From Euryarchaeota archaeon UBA557 (GTDB taxonomy: Archaea > Thermoplasmatota > Poseidoniia > Poseidoniales > Thalassarchaeaceae), in NCBI GenBank assembly GCA_002503285.1, contig DARI01000011.1, forward strand, positions 23,851 to 51,729: a stretch of DNA of 27,879 bases. Reading direction: 5' to 3'. Position 1 is the stretch's first letter. Every line of letters starts with the position of its first letter. Position numbers and translations under genes: made by a program. Below are positions 7,144-15,181 of this stretch, in pieces. A model generated the notes under the pieces. It did not search any database, was not told the DNA's origin, and saw only the letters and a program-made list of their open reading frames with translations.

Positions 7144-8244
7144 GTGATTAGGCTAAACCTAATTGAGATGCCTATGCCAACTGGTAGTAAAAACCCCGAT
7201 ATTTTACTTTCTTGGATCCTGGATGCAATTGGGTTAGTTAAACGTAAATCGGAATCATGGGAAGATGCAGAACTAGGTGCATTACATCGGATAATGAAAG
7301 ATGCATTACTTTTAGAGCCATTAAAAGGCTGGGATACACGGGATCTTGGAGATGTTTGTGGATTATCTCAAACAGGAATGCATCATCAAATGGTAAAGTT
7401 AAGAGATTCGGGATTGGTTTCTTCAGAAAATTATGGAAGATGGCATATTTATGTCCTCAGAGGCGGCAGTATAACTGCAGCCATTAATTTATTATCCATA
7501 CAAGCAAGAGGGATTATGGAATTAAGGATAATTGAATTGAGCAAATATATTCATCCATCCAAAGAAAGGATGAAGTTTTTAAATAAAAGAGGAGAAATTA
7601 ATTTCAGAATAAAAGTATCTGAGCCTTCACCATCAAAAAAGGGACATGATAGGCTAGATTCATTAATTGAAGACCTTGGACTAAATGGAGATAGAACAAA
7701 AAATGAAGATGAATTAGCCAAGAATATATTCATAGAATTATCCTCCTCTGTTAATCCAATAACAATATTATCAATTGCTGAAAAATTATCTGAAACACGG
7801 TCTAGGGTGAAAAGAACTATTGATAGATTTAGGAGTTCAGGAATTGTTGAAAGAGTACCTATGTTTGACAGGATAGCACAAGATATTTTTTCGGGAATAA
7901 TGCGTCAATATAATGCAAGAGGTGAAGATTGGTTGAGAACCAGGGGCGGGCTTGGAAGAATAGATGATGATATTGCCAATAAATTATTGAATGCAACAAA
8001 ATCTAAAAATCTTAGTATAAAAAAAGTAGAGGAAATTTTGAAACCTTTGCCCATTGAATCACAAAAAATATTATTGAATACATTGGGAGGGAGAATGCCA
8101 TTTGGATTTATAATTTCAGGACAAGATGGAGAAGAAGTGAAACAAATTGTAATGACCAAAGTAGAACGAATACTAAGGAGGTTAAATACAGTTGCTGAAA
8201 GATTAGATAAAGTGCTTTCAGAAGATCAGGCAGTCAATTCCTGA
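7144..8244 (+). CDS. Putative transcriptional regulator with two winged-helix-like regions
   Basis: The protein is up to 366 aa. The longest frame starts at GTG 7144, but ATG 7168 (residue 9) and ATG 7174 (residue 11) are equally plausible: a 6-5-6 inverted repeat covers 7147-7163 and would then lie just upstream of the start. The N-terminal region (about 45-108) looks like a winged helix: DLGDVCGLSQTGMHHQMVKL, DSGLVSSE, and a wing with RWHIYVLRGG. A second helix-turn-helix-like unit (about 193-240) has ILSIAEKLSETRSRVKRTI and RSSGIVERV. The charged C-terminal half is helical and of no family I recognise. The last 19 bases overlap the convergent dus gene. It is the third winged-helix gene in the row, but each has its own spacing, so co-transcription is uncertain. 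Confidence 0.75.
   Translation: MIRLNLIEMPMPTGSKNPDILLSWILDAIGLVKRKSESWEDAELGALHRIMKDALLLEPLKGWDTRDLGDVCGLSQTGMHHQMVKLRDSGLVSSENYGRWHIYVLRGGSITAAINLLSIQARGIMELRIIELSKYIHPSKERMKFLNKRGEINFRIKVSEPSPSKKGHDRLDSLIEDLGLNGDRTKNEDELAKNIFIELSSSVNPITILSIAEKLSETRSRVKRTIDRFRSSGIVERVPMFDRIAQDIFSGIMRQYNARGEDWLRTRGGLGRIDDDIANKLLNATKSKNLSIKKVEEILKPLPIESQKILLNTLGGRMPFGFIISGQDGEEVKQIVMTKVERILRRLNTVAERLDKVLSEDQAVNS
7147..7163. repeat. 6-5-6 inverted repeat at the start of the third regulator gene
   Basis: ATTAGG-CTAAA-CCTAAT is a perfect dyad. It is coding if translation starts at GTG 7144, or immediately upstream of the gene if ATG 7168 or 7174 is used. Confidence 0.4.
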
Positions 8245-9203
8245 TAGTTTAATTCTTCCAAGTATTTGGTTACTCTATTACCAAGCTCTTCTTGAGTATT
8301 GACTGAATGAAGTTCTACACGCATTGCTGATGCTCCAGATAATCCTTTGGTAAAAGAAATTGCATGCCTTTTTAGATTTTTATTTATTTGGCCTGCATAA
8401 ACTTCTTTACTAATTTCTAAATATCTATTCCAACACCAAAGTCTAGCAGTTGCTGGGTTTTGATTTTTCCATGGCGGAGGATTGGAGTCCCAACGAAGAT
8501 CTCGCTTAATATCATGAAATATATTGGGCACCCCGATTGCACCTCTGCCTATCATCAGACCTGCTGCCCCAGTAGCATCCATACACATCTTTGCTGTTTT
8601 GGAATCTACAATATCTCCATTTGCTATTACAGGTATGTCTACTCCATCTACAATTTCTTTTATTTGGTCCCAGTCGGCTAAACCTGAGTATCTTTGTCTA
8701 AGTGTTCTTCCATGTACACAGATTCTTTCTATGCCTTCTTTTTCTAATCTTTGTGCTACTTCAAGGGCAGTATTAGGTCCTTTACCAGTACCTAATCTTA
8801 CTTTAACAGAAATTGGAACTTTGGCAACATCTAAACAAGACTTAACCATCTTTACAATTCGATCAGGATCCCTTAACAATGCAGCTCCTGCATCATTTCT
8901 GCATACCTTTGGAGCAGGACAACCAAAATTAATATCTATAATATCTGCCCTATCTTGAAGTAATTTTACCGTATGGACCATTTCTTCTATTATTCCTCCA
9001 AAAATCTGTGGAATGAATGGAGACTCCCTGGGATGGCTTTCAACTTTCAACCATGAATGAGAAGCATTTCTTGATAATCCGGCCGCTGCAGTGAATTCCG
9101 TAACAGTCAGATCTGCTCCGCACTCACGTGCAAGTAATCGGTATGCTAGATCTGATACTCCCGCCATCGGTGCTAAGAAAAGAGGTATAGCAGTATCCGC
9201 CAT
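8226..9203 (-). CDS. dus: tRNA-dihydrouridine synthase
   Basis: This FMN-dependent enzyme reduces uridine to dihydrouridine in the D-loop of tRNA. The preferred start is ATG 9203 (325 aa), because MADTAIPLFLAPMAGVSD matches the usual N-terminal barrel strand. The longer frame from 9290 would add 29 unrelated residues and run into the uS2 gene. The TIM barrel carries LAPMAGVSDLAYR, the catalytic-Cys motif GCPAPKVCRNDAGAALL (Cys95; an extra Cys at 101), VKVRLGTG, the CVHGRT and IANGDI phosphate-binding strands, and GLMIGRGAIGVP. A C-terminal helical domain follows. It sits 41 bp downstream of uS2 on the same strand, so co-transcription with a translation gene is likely. The 3' end overlaps the convergent regulator by 19 bp. 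The family is clear; the modified position is not. Confidence 0.93.
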   Translation of the reverse strand: MADTAIPLFLAPMAGVSDLAYRLLARECGADLTVTEFTAAAGLSRNASHSWLKVESHPRESPFIPQIFGGIIEEMVHTVKLLQDRADIIDINFGCPAPKVCRNDAGAALLRDPDRIVKMVKSCLDVAKVPISVKVRLGTGKGPNTALEVAQRLEKEGIERICVHGRTLRQRYSGLADWDQIKEIVDGVDIPVIANGDIVDSKTAKMCMDATGAAGLMIGRGAIGVPNIFHDIKRDLRWDSNPPPWKNQNPATARLWCWNRYLEISKEVYAGQINKNLKRHAISFTKGLSGASAMRVELHSVNTQEELGNRVTKYLEELNYQELTA

Positions 9204-9244
9204 TGTTGAGCCGAAAAATAACTCACCTATGAGAACGTCGGAAA

Positions 9245-9859
9245 TTAGAATGTTGATTCCCAATCTGAAACATCTTGGGAACGCTCCCAATCTGCATCAG
9301 TAATCGTACCACGTATCTTGAGAACTTCACGAGAAAGTAACCAAAATATCAGTGCTAACGAACGGCGACCTTTGTTGTTGGCTGGAAGAGCAATATCAAC
9401 ATTTCTCAACTTATTATTTGCATCACAAATTGCAACAACTGGAAGTCCAGTATTAACTGCTTCATTCAGAGCCTGAGAATCTGCAGCTGGATCTGTAACT
9501 ATAATTATCTCTGGTTCCATGTATGTACGTAATCTTGAATTTGTTAACGTTCCAGGGATAAATCTGCCAACTATATGTTTAGAGCCTATAGATTGAGCAA
9601 ACATTCTTGCCGGACGTTGTCCATACTGTCGGGCACTAACAACTAAAATCCTATCAGCATCATAGTTTGAAAGGAATTTTGCTACCGTCCTTATCCTTGA
9701 ATCTGTTTGATTAATATCTATTAAATGAAGTCCTGCGGCATCCTGACGTTCTGTGTCAAGGAATCTTTTCATGTCTGCAGATTTTTGATTAGTACCTATA
9801 TGTACAGCATGTTGCTCATATGTTTCAAAAGGTACCAAAGGGGCCATGCTTTCATCCAT
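9245..9859 (-). CDS. rps2: 30S ribosomal protein uS2 (archaeal S2)
   Basis: At 204 aa this is the typical length of archaeal uS2, shorter than the bacterial form. Recognisable patterns are HAVHIGTNQKSADMKRF near the N-terminus, GLHLIDINQTDSRI, RILVVSARQYGQRPARMFA, IVGRFIPGTLTNSR, EIIIVTDPAADSQALNEA, TGLPVVAICDANN, and the KGRRSLALIFWLLSREVL helix. GAGG lies 7 nt before the ATG at 9859 and supports this start over the in-frame ATG four codons on. The gene is followed on the same strand by dus. In many archaea uS2 sits with rpoK/rpoN, uL13, uS9 and enolase; none of these is next to it here. Base composition is somewhat richer in GC than in neighbouring genes, as in other highly expressed genes of the window. 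Confidence 0.96.
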   Translation of the reverse strand: MDESMAPLVPFETYEQHAVHIGTNQKSADMKRFLDTERQDAAGLHLIDINQTDSRIRTVAKFLSNYDADRILVVSARQYGQRPARMFAQSIGSKHIVGRFIPGTLTNSRLRTYMEPEIIIVTDPAADSQALNEAVNTGLPVVAICDANNKLRNVDIALPANNKGRRSLALIFWLLSREVLKIRGTITDADWERSQDVSDWESTF

Positions 9860-9925
9860 AATTAAACCTCAGTAGCGCGGCCACCTGCCTTCTATTCATA
9901 AGCGCTACGCATAACCGAAAATATT

Positions 9926-10546
9926 TTATTCTTCTAATTCAGAGATAAATGTGCACTCTAAACCCTCTTGAGTTTCGGGGAATTGTACACATGGCTTTGT
10001 AATTGTTGCATATACTTCGAAATGATCATGGAAAGATAGTTGATCTATAGGGGCATTAATTCCATAACCTCGGGCTTCAACTTCAAAACTCCATTCACCC
10101 GATATTAAATCACTTTTACCATATGTAAATCTTTCTAAAGAGTAATCTTGAGTGGCCCTCTCTGTCCAAAATGGATTCCCACCAGCAGATTTTGTACCAG
10201 GTTTCCATAATCTTACTTCTACATATCTATATTCATTTGTTTCATTTCCCACAGCATCTTCAATTGTAGATGAGTAAGGGAATTGGGCACGAAACTCAAT
10301 GACTAATTTTGAAACTGTTTCATCAAAAATAATAGGAGTTTCATTGGAGTACAAAATTGCATTTAAGTCCGATGAAGATTCGAATGTATAATCCCAACCA
10401 TATCTATCAGACTTCTCTATGGTTATAACAGGATCACGCATACCTTCCATTATTTCTCTTTGCATTGCTAAGCCAAGACATCCGCTAGTTAACAAACAAA
10501 TACACATAATTGCCATAAGTGGACGTAGTGCATTAGCATCTCCCAT
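9926..10546 (-). CDS. Putative lipoprotein of unknown function
   Basis: Starting at ATG 10546 gives 206 aa with a signal ending in the lipobox LLTSGC (Cys near residue 23). The longer frame from 10618 would bury that signal behind 24 polar residues. A TATA-like element (complement of 10566-10570) lies about 20-25 nt upstream. The mature protein looks soluble and beta-rich. It contains YGWDYTFESSSDLNAILY, a central part rich in Glu and aromatic residues, and several Cys near the C-terminus (PCVQFPETQEGLECTF), possibly a disulfide. No family is recognised. The likely location is the outer face of the cytoplasmic membrane, lipid-anchored through Cys. It lies between the uS2 and FKBP genes on the same strand, but the gaps do not indicate a shared role. 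Confidence 0.7.
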   Translation of the reverse strand: MGDANALRPLMAIMCICLLTSGCLGLAMQREIMEGMRDPVITIEKSDRYGWDYTFESSSDLNAILYSNETPIIFDETVSKLVIEFRAQFPYSSTIEDAVGNETNEYRYVEVRLWKPGTKSAGGNPFWTERATQDYSLERFTYGKSDLISGEWSFEVEARGYGINAPIDQLSFHDHFEVYATITKPCVQFPETQEGLECTFISELEE

Positions 10547-10714
10547 AACTAAGCGGAAAGAGTAGCATAACTTGAATCCATTTATTGAATGCCTCTCGGT
10601 ACTCATAGGGAACGTCAATGCCTTTTGGCTCAGTAAACCCTTTTGTCGTCATTGAGGCATCTGTTGCTAAGAAGTCATGTGACATTAAACCTACGAATGT
10701 TAATTATAAGAAAA

Positions 10715-11410
10715 TTATTCTTCTTCTTCAATTACACGAGGTTTGTGTACTTCACGGAAAACTACAATTCCCACTCCAAGGTTTTCCCTTATTGTCTGAA
10801 CTAAAGAGAATTTTGCATATGGCCAATTTTGATCATAGGAGATTTCTTCTGGTAATGTTACTGTCATATCATCACCATCAAATTCAACCTCAAAATCTTC
10901 ACGCCCTGTATTCATCTTCAATAATGTTTCAACACGTTCTTTACGGTCTTCTACAACCTTTACTATATTGTATTTATACCTAAGAGTTACTCCAGCTAAT
11001 GGGTGATTATAATCTATTCTTGCCCTCCCTGCACTCAAGAATTGTAGAATTCCTGTTCTTCCGCCAATCTCTACAGGTCCACCAATATGTAGCGTATTTG
11101 TATCTTTAACACTCTTTAGTAAAACGTTTTGAGAAATAGTTTCTATTAGACTTTGATCTCTTTCGCCGTATGCATCAGATGCATCGATGTCAAAATTATA
11201 ATCTGTTTCCAGTTCTGCATCAGCCAAATGTAGTTCAAATCCTTTGATGAGTCTTCCTGAGCCTACTATTGTTATCATAGGAGCATAGGTACGATTTTCA
11301 TCAAATACCTCGTGTTCTTTTGCTACATCTTCCCGAGTAGTCTCAATGAGCTTCTCGGTACTTGCGTTAAATAGGTCATAATCAATGTGAATAATTGAGC
11401 CTTCTTCCAT
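10715..11410 (-). CDS. FKBP-type peptidyl-prolyl cis-trans isomerase (archaeal long, SlyD-like)
   Basis: This 231-aa protein folds other proteins by isomerising X-Pro bonds. ATG 11410 is the start because GGAGG stands 8 nt upstream; the frame is open 16 codons further, without support. The FKBP domain begins GSIIHIDYDLFN, then has the active-site segment ITIVGSGRLIKGFELHLADAEL and the DASDAYGERDQSLIETI flap. The inserted chaperone (IF) domain contains GRTGILQFLSAGRARIDYN, followed by the return to FKBP, NHPLAGVTLRYKYNIVKV. A C-terminal extension of about 75 residues with an acidic tail is typical of archaeal long FKBPs. No signal peptide is seen, so it is cytosolic. It lies 80 bp downstream of ccmF on the same strand, but the strong Shine-Dalgarno sequence suggests independent, high expression. 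Confidence 0.92.
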   Translation of the reverse strand: MEEGSIIHIDYDLFNASTEKLIETTREDVAKEHEVFDENRTYAPMITIVGSGRLIKGFELHLADAELETDYNFDIDASDAYGERDQSLIETISQNVLLKSVKDTNTLHIGGPVEIGGRTGILQFLSAGRARIDYNHPLAGVTLRYKYNIVKVVEDRKERVETLLKMNTGREDFEVEFDGDDMTVTLPEEISYDQNWPYAKFSLVQTIRENLGVGIVVFREVHKPRVIEEEE

Positions 11411-11490
11411 TCTATTAGCCTCCACGGACAACCCGGCGACTTGCTCACCCTTTTTCATTCAAACGGTTTAAAATGTAAAAGTAAATCTTA

Positions 11491-13869
11491 CTATTCTTCT
11501 TCTTTTGAAGACCTAATATCTCCAGAAGATAGCGAAAAAAGACTCCCAAGCATGATTATGACCCAACCTGACCATACTAAATGGCTACCTGGCAAAGAAT
11601 GTACAGTTATCCTAACTCTATCAACTTCTTCGGACTGCCCAAATGTCATCCATTCTAATAATTCTTGAGACTGATAAAAATCAAGAATGACGATTGTATC
11701 TCCATATATTGTAGAGAATCTATCAACCTCAGATCTTGGAGAAACTGAATTGCCAGTTGTAAATCTGAGCATACCAGGAGATATTTGAGTTATTTTTTCA
11801 CCATCTTTCATAACATCAATTATTATTCCAATATATCCATCACCAATAGAAAATGGATACTCAGAATCACTAGAATTTATTTTTTCTACATCAGTAAAAA
11901 TAAAATCATATCCCCTATGCTCTATAGGTTGGTCTTTTACCAGTGTAACTAAGTGGGAAGGATCTGTTCTATCTACTAGGGTCGTAGTGAAAACATGCCC
12001 TATTAATAATAATAATATTCCAAAATGTGCTAAGCTGGATCCCAATAATCTAAATCTTTTTGATAAACTTCTTCCCTTAAAACCATCTTTATTTAATTTA
12101 TGAATTATATTTCTTGATGTCGAATATAATTTTTTAAATGTTGGAGGTAAGGCAAAAATTAGCCAAGTTAACATGAACAATCCTAAAGCACCCCTAGAAA
12201 TACTTGGCGTAACACTAAGGCTCGGGTCTCCAGGAAGATAAATGTCGTCTGAAAGATACGCCAAAATTATAGAAATTAATAAACATGTAAATAATAATAT
12301 ATTTCCGTTACGGGATGTAACAGAATTTCCCCATGAATATAGCGTTAATCCAATTGCTAGTAAACCAATTAACGGTGCACCATAAAATTCATGTGCTAGA
12401 ATATTACTGCCTTCTATCTCAACTGTTAGAAGAATCCATGTCAATAAGAGAAATGTTGCACCGCCATACCAAGGAATATTTTTTGCTAATCGGGTCCTAT
12501 GAGAGGTATTTTTGAAGGGTTTGACCAGGGCTGAGATATCATCTTCAACATCCGATAAGAACCAAGGAATAAGAAAGGGAATCATTCCTAAAAATGATTG
12601 ATAAATATTTGCTGACCATGACCAATTAGAATATAACATCAAAACTATGCCTGCTAACATCCAATGAAACGCAGGTCTTTCAGATGATTCGTGAAGCATT
12701 AGAAATAAAATAACCATACCTAGTACCAAGATTGCACTTGAGCCGATATTGATTCCTATCATTAAGAAAAATATGAGTAATACTAACGAAATATATTTAT
12801 TTGACTCAAAAAATGATTTTTCTCCATCTAAAAGTAAGTTAGAAGATTGCTCTCTGTAGAGATGAATAATTGAGAACAACCCCAATATAATTATTGCAAT
12901 AAGGTATGAAATGACTTCAATTCCTACTGGAGTAAAATCGGAAATATCTATTATTCTCAAATATGGATCCTTGGATAATGTACTTGCTTCATTACCGACG
13001 AATGCATGAACTGATGCCCATACTCCATTGGCACGGGTCACCAAAGTAGCATGTAACGCTAAAACTCCAGTAATTATTCCCAGTGCTGGAGAAATAGAAT
13101 AAGCACTACTGGAGTTTGGTTTTGAACGTGCATGTATTATCAAAAGTAAAGTCATCCATGGAAGTATAGAGCCAGTTTCGACTGGATCCCACGCCCAGTA
13201 TCCTCCCCAGTCCAAAACAGTATATGCCCAAAGTCCACCTAGTCCAATTCCAAGAGTCCCTATGAAAAAAGCAGAACGTGCCCAAGGAAGTAATTGATCA
13301 TGAATTATTCTACTATGATTTTTTTGAATAATTCCAGCAAGGGCAACAGTTGCAGTAGCCATGCAAAGAGAATAATACAGAAATACCAGTGGCGGGTGTA
13401 TTACCATAAGATTTGTTTGAAGTAATGGATTTAATTCACCATTTATTCCTTGATATGGCGAAAAAGGATCTAATAACCAAGAAATAAATATTAGATATGA
13501 GACCCAAAAATGCATTATTTTCAATGTTAAGTCATCAATATTATTTAATTGGGACATAATCCAAGCAACTGCTGCCATTAATGATGTCCATAGGAGCAAG
13601 GGGCCAGCCCTACCCCCCCATACTGCTGAAATACGATACAAAACTGGAAGTTCAGAACCCCCATATTCAGCCACCAGTGTTAACGAATCGGCATCAGTTA
13701 AAAATGCAAAAACGAGTAGGCAAAAAGGTGAAGACTGTACTATAAATGTTATATCACTAAGACGAGAATATTTTCTTGATTTATTATTTATAATTTGATA
13801 AATAGATAGAGAAAATGCAACTATGAGCAGCATTTGCCCAAGAAATGATAGTATGTCATCACCAGCCAT
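11491..13869 (-). CDS. ccmF: Cytochrome c assembly protein CcmF (haem lyase subunit)
   Basis: CcmF acts with CcmH/CcmI in System I to attach haem to apocytochromes c outside the membrane. The protein (about 792 aa) is polytopic, with more than ten hydrophobic helices. Family signatures are VWGGRAGPLLLW (about 83-94), the haem-handling WWD-type motif DWGGYWAWDPVETGSILPW (about 220-238), NLMVIHPPLVFLYYS, HAFVGNEAS, and the C-terminal AHFGILLLLIGHVF helix followed by a soluble domain (from about residue 620) and a last helix (WSGWVIIMLGSLFSL). ATG 13869 is preferred; a TTG at 13893 is also in frame. Either start overlaps the upstream geranylgeranyl reductase (11 or 35 bp), so the two are co-translated. 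Other ccm genes are not in this window. Finding ccmF predicts c-type cytochromes in this archaeon. Confidence 0.93.
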   Translation of the reverse strand: MAGDDILSFLGQMLLIVAFSLSIYQIINNKSRKYSRLSDITFIVQSSPFCLLVFAFLTDADSLTLVAEYGGSELPVLYRISAVWGGRAGPLLLWTSLMAAVAWIMSQLNNIDDLTLKIMHFWVSYLIFISWLLDPFSPYQGINGELNPLLQTNLMVIHPPLVFLYYSLCMATATVALAGIIQKNHSRIIHDQLLPWARSAFFIGTLGIGLGGLWAYTVLDWGGYWAWDPVETGSILPWMTLLLIIHARSKPNSSSAYSISPALGIITGVLALHATLVTRANGVWASVHAFVGNEASTLSKDPYLRIIDISDFTPVGIEVISYLIAIIILGLFSIIHLYREQSSNLLLDGEKSFFESNKYISLVLLIFFLMIGINIGSSAILVLGMVILFLMLHESSERPAFHWMLAGIVLMLYSNWSWSANIYQSFLGMIPFLIPWFLSDVEDDISALVKPFKNTSHRTRLAKNIPWYGGATFLLLTWILLTVEIEGSNILAHEFYGAPLIGLLAIGLTLYSWGNSVTSRNGNILLFTCLLISIILAYLSDDIYLPGDPSLSVTPSISRGALGLFMLTWLIFALPPTFKKLYSTSRNIIHKLNKDGFKGRSLSKRFRLLGSSLAHFGILLLLIGHVFTTTLVDRTDPSHLVTLVKDQPIEHRGYDFIFTDVEKINSSDSEYPFSIGDGYIGIIIDVMKDGEKITQISPGMLRFTTGNSVSPRSEVDRFSTIYGDTIVILDFYQSQELLEWMTFGQSEEVDRVRITVHSLPGSHLVWSGWVIIMLGSLFSLSSGDIRSSKEEE

Positions 13870-15088
13870 AATACTTTGCACGAGAATAGCCAAAAGATAA
13901 CATGGCAGGAATTATTTTTCTTGCATATAATGAAGGTCTTAAAAATAAGATTTTGAAACAAACTGCTAATTTTCCATGTGGTCCCATATTACTCATTTCA
14001 TCAGGGAAGCATCTAGCCATTAACGACATATCGTCGTCAGATAAATCAAATAAAGCTGATTTACCACTTAAAATCTTAGAATAAGGAGGGAATTCATTTT
14101 TCCACAATGATTGATATTCAGCCAGAGATGAAGAAGTGATATCTCCCGAAGATATTGATTTAGACGCAATTTGAGCTGCAAAAACTGCAGATTTTAGGGC
14201 GAGGTGTGATCCACCTTCGAATAAGGGAGATGTAAATCCTGCTGCATCGCCAACAAGCATTAGTCCGTCTGCATATGTATTTTCATGAGGTCCAGAAATA
14301 GGAATTGTTCCTCCAAAAGCAGGATTACCTTTGATTTTCCATGGAGGTGCTACTTGTTCTAAATCTTTAAAATGAGTATTTGCAATGAATTCATCAAGAC
14401 CTTTTTTGGTCCTAGATTTGTCTTCGGTAACCAAGCCTACATTTGCCCTACCATCACATTTCGGAATCATCCATACATATCCTTTTTCAGCATATTTTGG
14501 CCAGATATAAAAGTCTAGATAGTCATCTGTTGGGACCTCCAACATCTCATATTGCATACCAGCTATAACCTTCGGCCTAGGATTTAAACTAAGTAATCTA
14601 GAACAAATACCGGCTACACCAGAAGCATCTATTACAATTTTTGCTTCAATAGGGAAATTATCACCTTTACCGTCGCACCTCCATCCAGAAAATTTACCTT
14701 CTTTGTAAATTTTTTCCATTGAATTTAACTTATGTCCTAGATGTATTGCGGCACCTTCAGATACAGCCTCATCACATATCCATCTTTCAAAGAGGTGTTT
14801 TTCTAATACGTATCCCTTTTCAGTTAATTTTTTTTCTGTGCCATCGGGAAAAATTACTCTTATACCATTTACTCGTTTACTGATTACATTTTTGGGCAAT
14901 TCTAAATCAAGATTATCGCATGCAACATCAGAAATACATTCACCGCAATGAACAGGTGTCCCTATTTCTTCATGATCTTCAATAATTATTGTAGAAAGTC
15001 CAGCCCTAGCACTATGTAAAGCCGCATTTCCGCCACCTGGGCCAGCACCTATTACCAAAACATCACACGCCTTAATGTCATGAGTCAT
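13859..15088 (-). CDS. Geranylgeranyl reductase family FAD-dependent oxidoreductase
   Basis: This 409-aa flavoprotein belongs to the family that saturates isoprenoid double bonds in archaeal ether lipids (digeranylgeranylglycerophospholipid reductase); some members reduce menaquinone or geranylgeranyl-PP side chains. The FAD-binding fold opens with DVLVIGAGPGGGNAALHSARAGL (residues 9-31). The substrate-side CGECISD Cys motif is at about 48-54, the family YxWxxPK motif appears as GYVWMIPK, and the second FAD motif is GLMLVGDAAGFTSPLFEGG. All expected elements are present. The gene starts with ATG close to a TATA-like CATAAACTA, consistent with a leaderless mRNA, and overlaps ccmF downstream. 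It diverges from the ubiD-ubiA pair, so quinone or lipid tail saturation is plausible; substrate choice cannot be read from sequence. Confidence 0.9.
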   Translation of the reverse strand: MTHDIKACDVLVIGAGPGGGNAALHSARAGLSTIIIEDHEEIGTPVHCGECISDVACDNLDLELPKNVISKRVNGIRVIFPDGTEKKLTEKGYVLEKHLFERWICDEAVSEGAAIHLGHKLNSMEKIYKEGKFSGWRCDGKGDNFPIEAKIVIDASGVAGICSRLLSLNPRPKVIAGMQYEMLEVPTDDYLDFYIWPKYAEKGYVWMIPKCDGRANVGLVTEDKSRTKKGLDEFIANTHFKDLEQVAPPWKIKGNPAFGGTIPISGPHENTYADGLMLVGDAAGFTSPLFEGGSHLALKSAVFAAQIASKSISSGDITSSSLAEYQSLWKNEFPPYSKILSGKSALFDLSDDDMSLMARCFPDEMSNMGPHGKLAVCFKILFLRPSLYARKIIPAMLSFGYSRAKYYGW

Positions 15089-15136
15089 GGCCCTCGGAGA
15101 TAGTTTATGTCAAAGAATCTCTCGGTCAAATGTCTA

Positions 15137-15148
15137 CGCTAAAAAGCG
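15137..15148. promoter_or_regulatory. TATA-like element within a CGCT-AAAA-AGCG dyad, candidate ubiD promoter
   Basis: CTAAAAAG within this small palindrome lies about 35 nt before the ATG at 15182, in the divergent gap between the geranylgeranyl reductase and ubiD genes. Four-base arms alone could arise by chance. Confidence 0.3.
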
Positions 15149-15181
15149 AACATTCTCATCCTCCAAGTGCTTCGACGTAGT

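Noticed and set aside
8524..8958. 144-codon plus-strand open frame
   Set aside because: It is antisense to the dihydrouridine synthase, whose motifs are unambiguous on the minus strand; the plus-strand peptide has no recognisable pattern.
9204..9290. Longer N-terminus of the dihydrouridine synthase
   Set aside because: It would overlap the uS2 gene by 46 bp and adds residues outside the family's normal start.
10618..10983. 121-codon plus-strand open frame
   Set aside because: It is mostly antisense to the FKBP-type isomerase gene and lacks a ribosome-binding site or family pattern.
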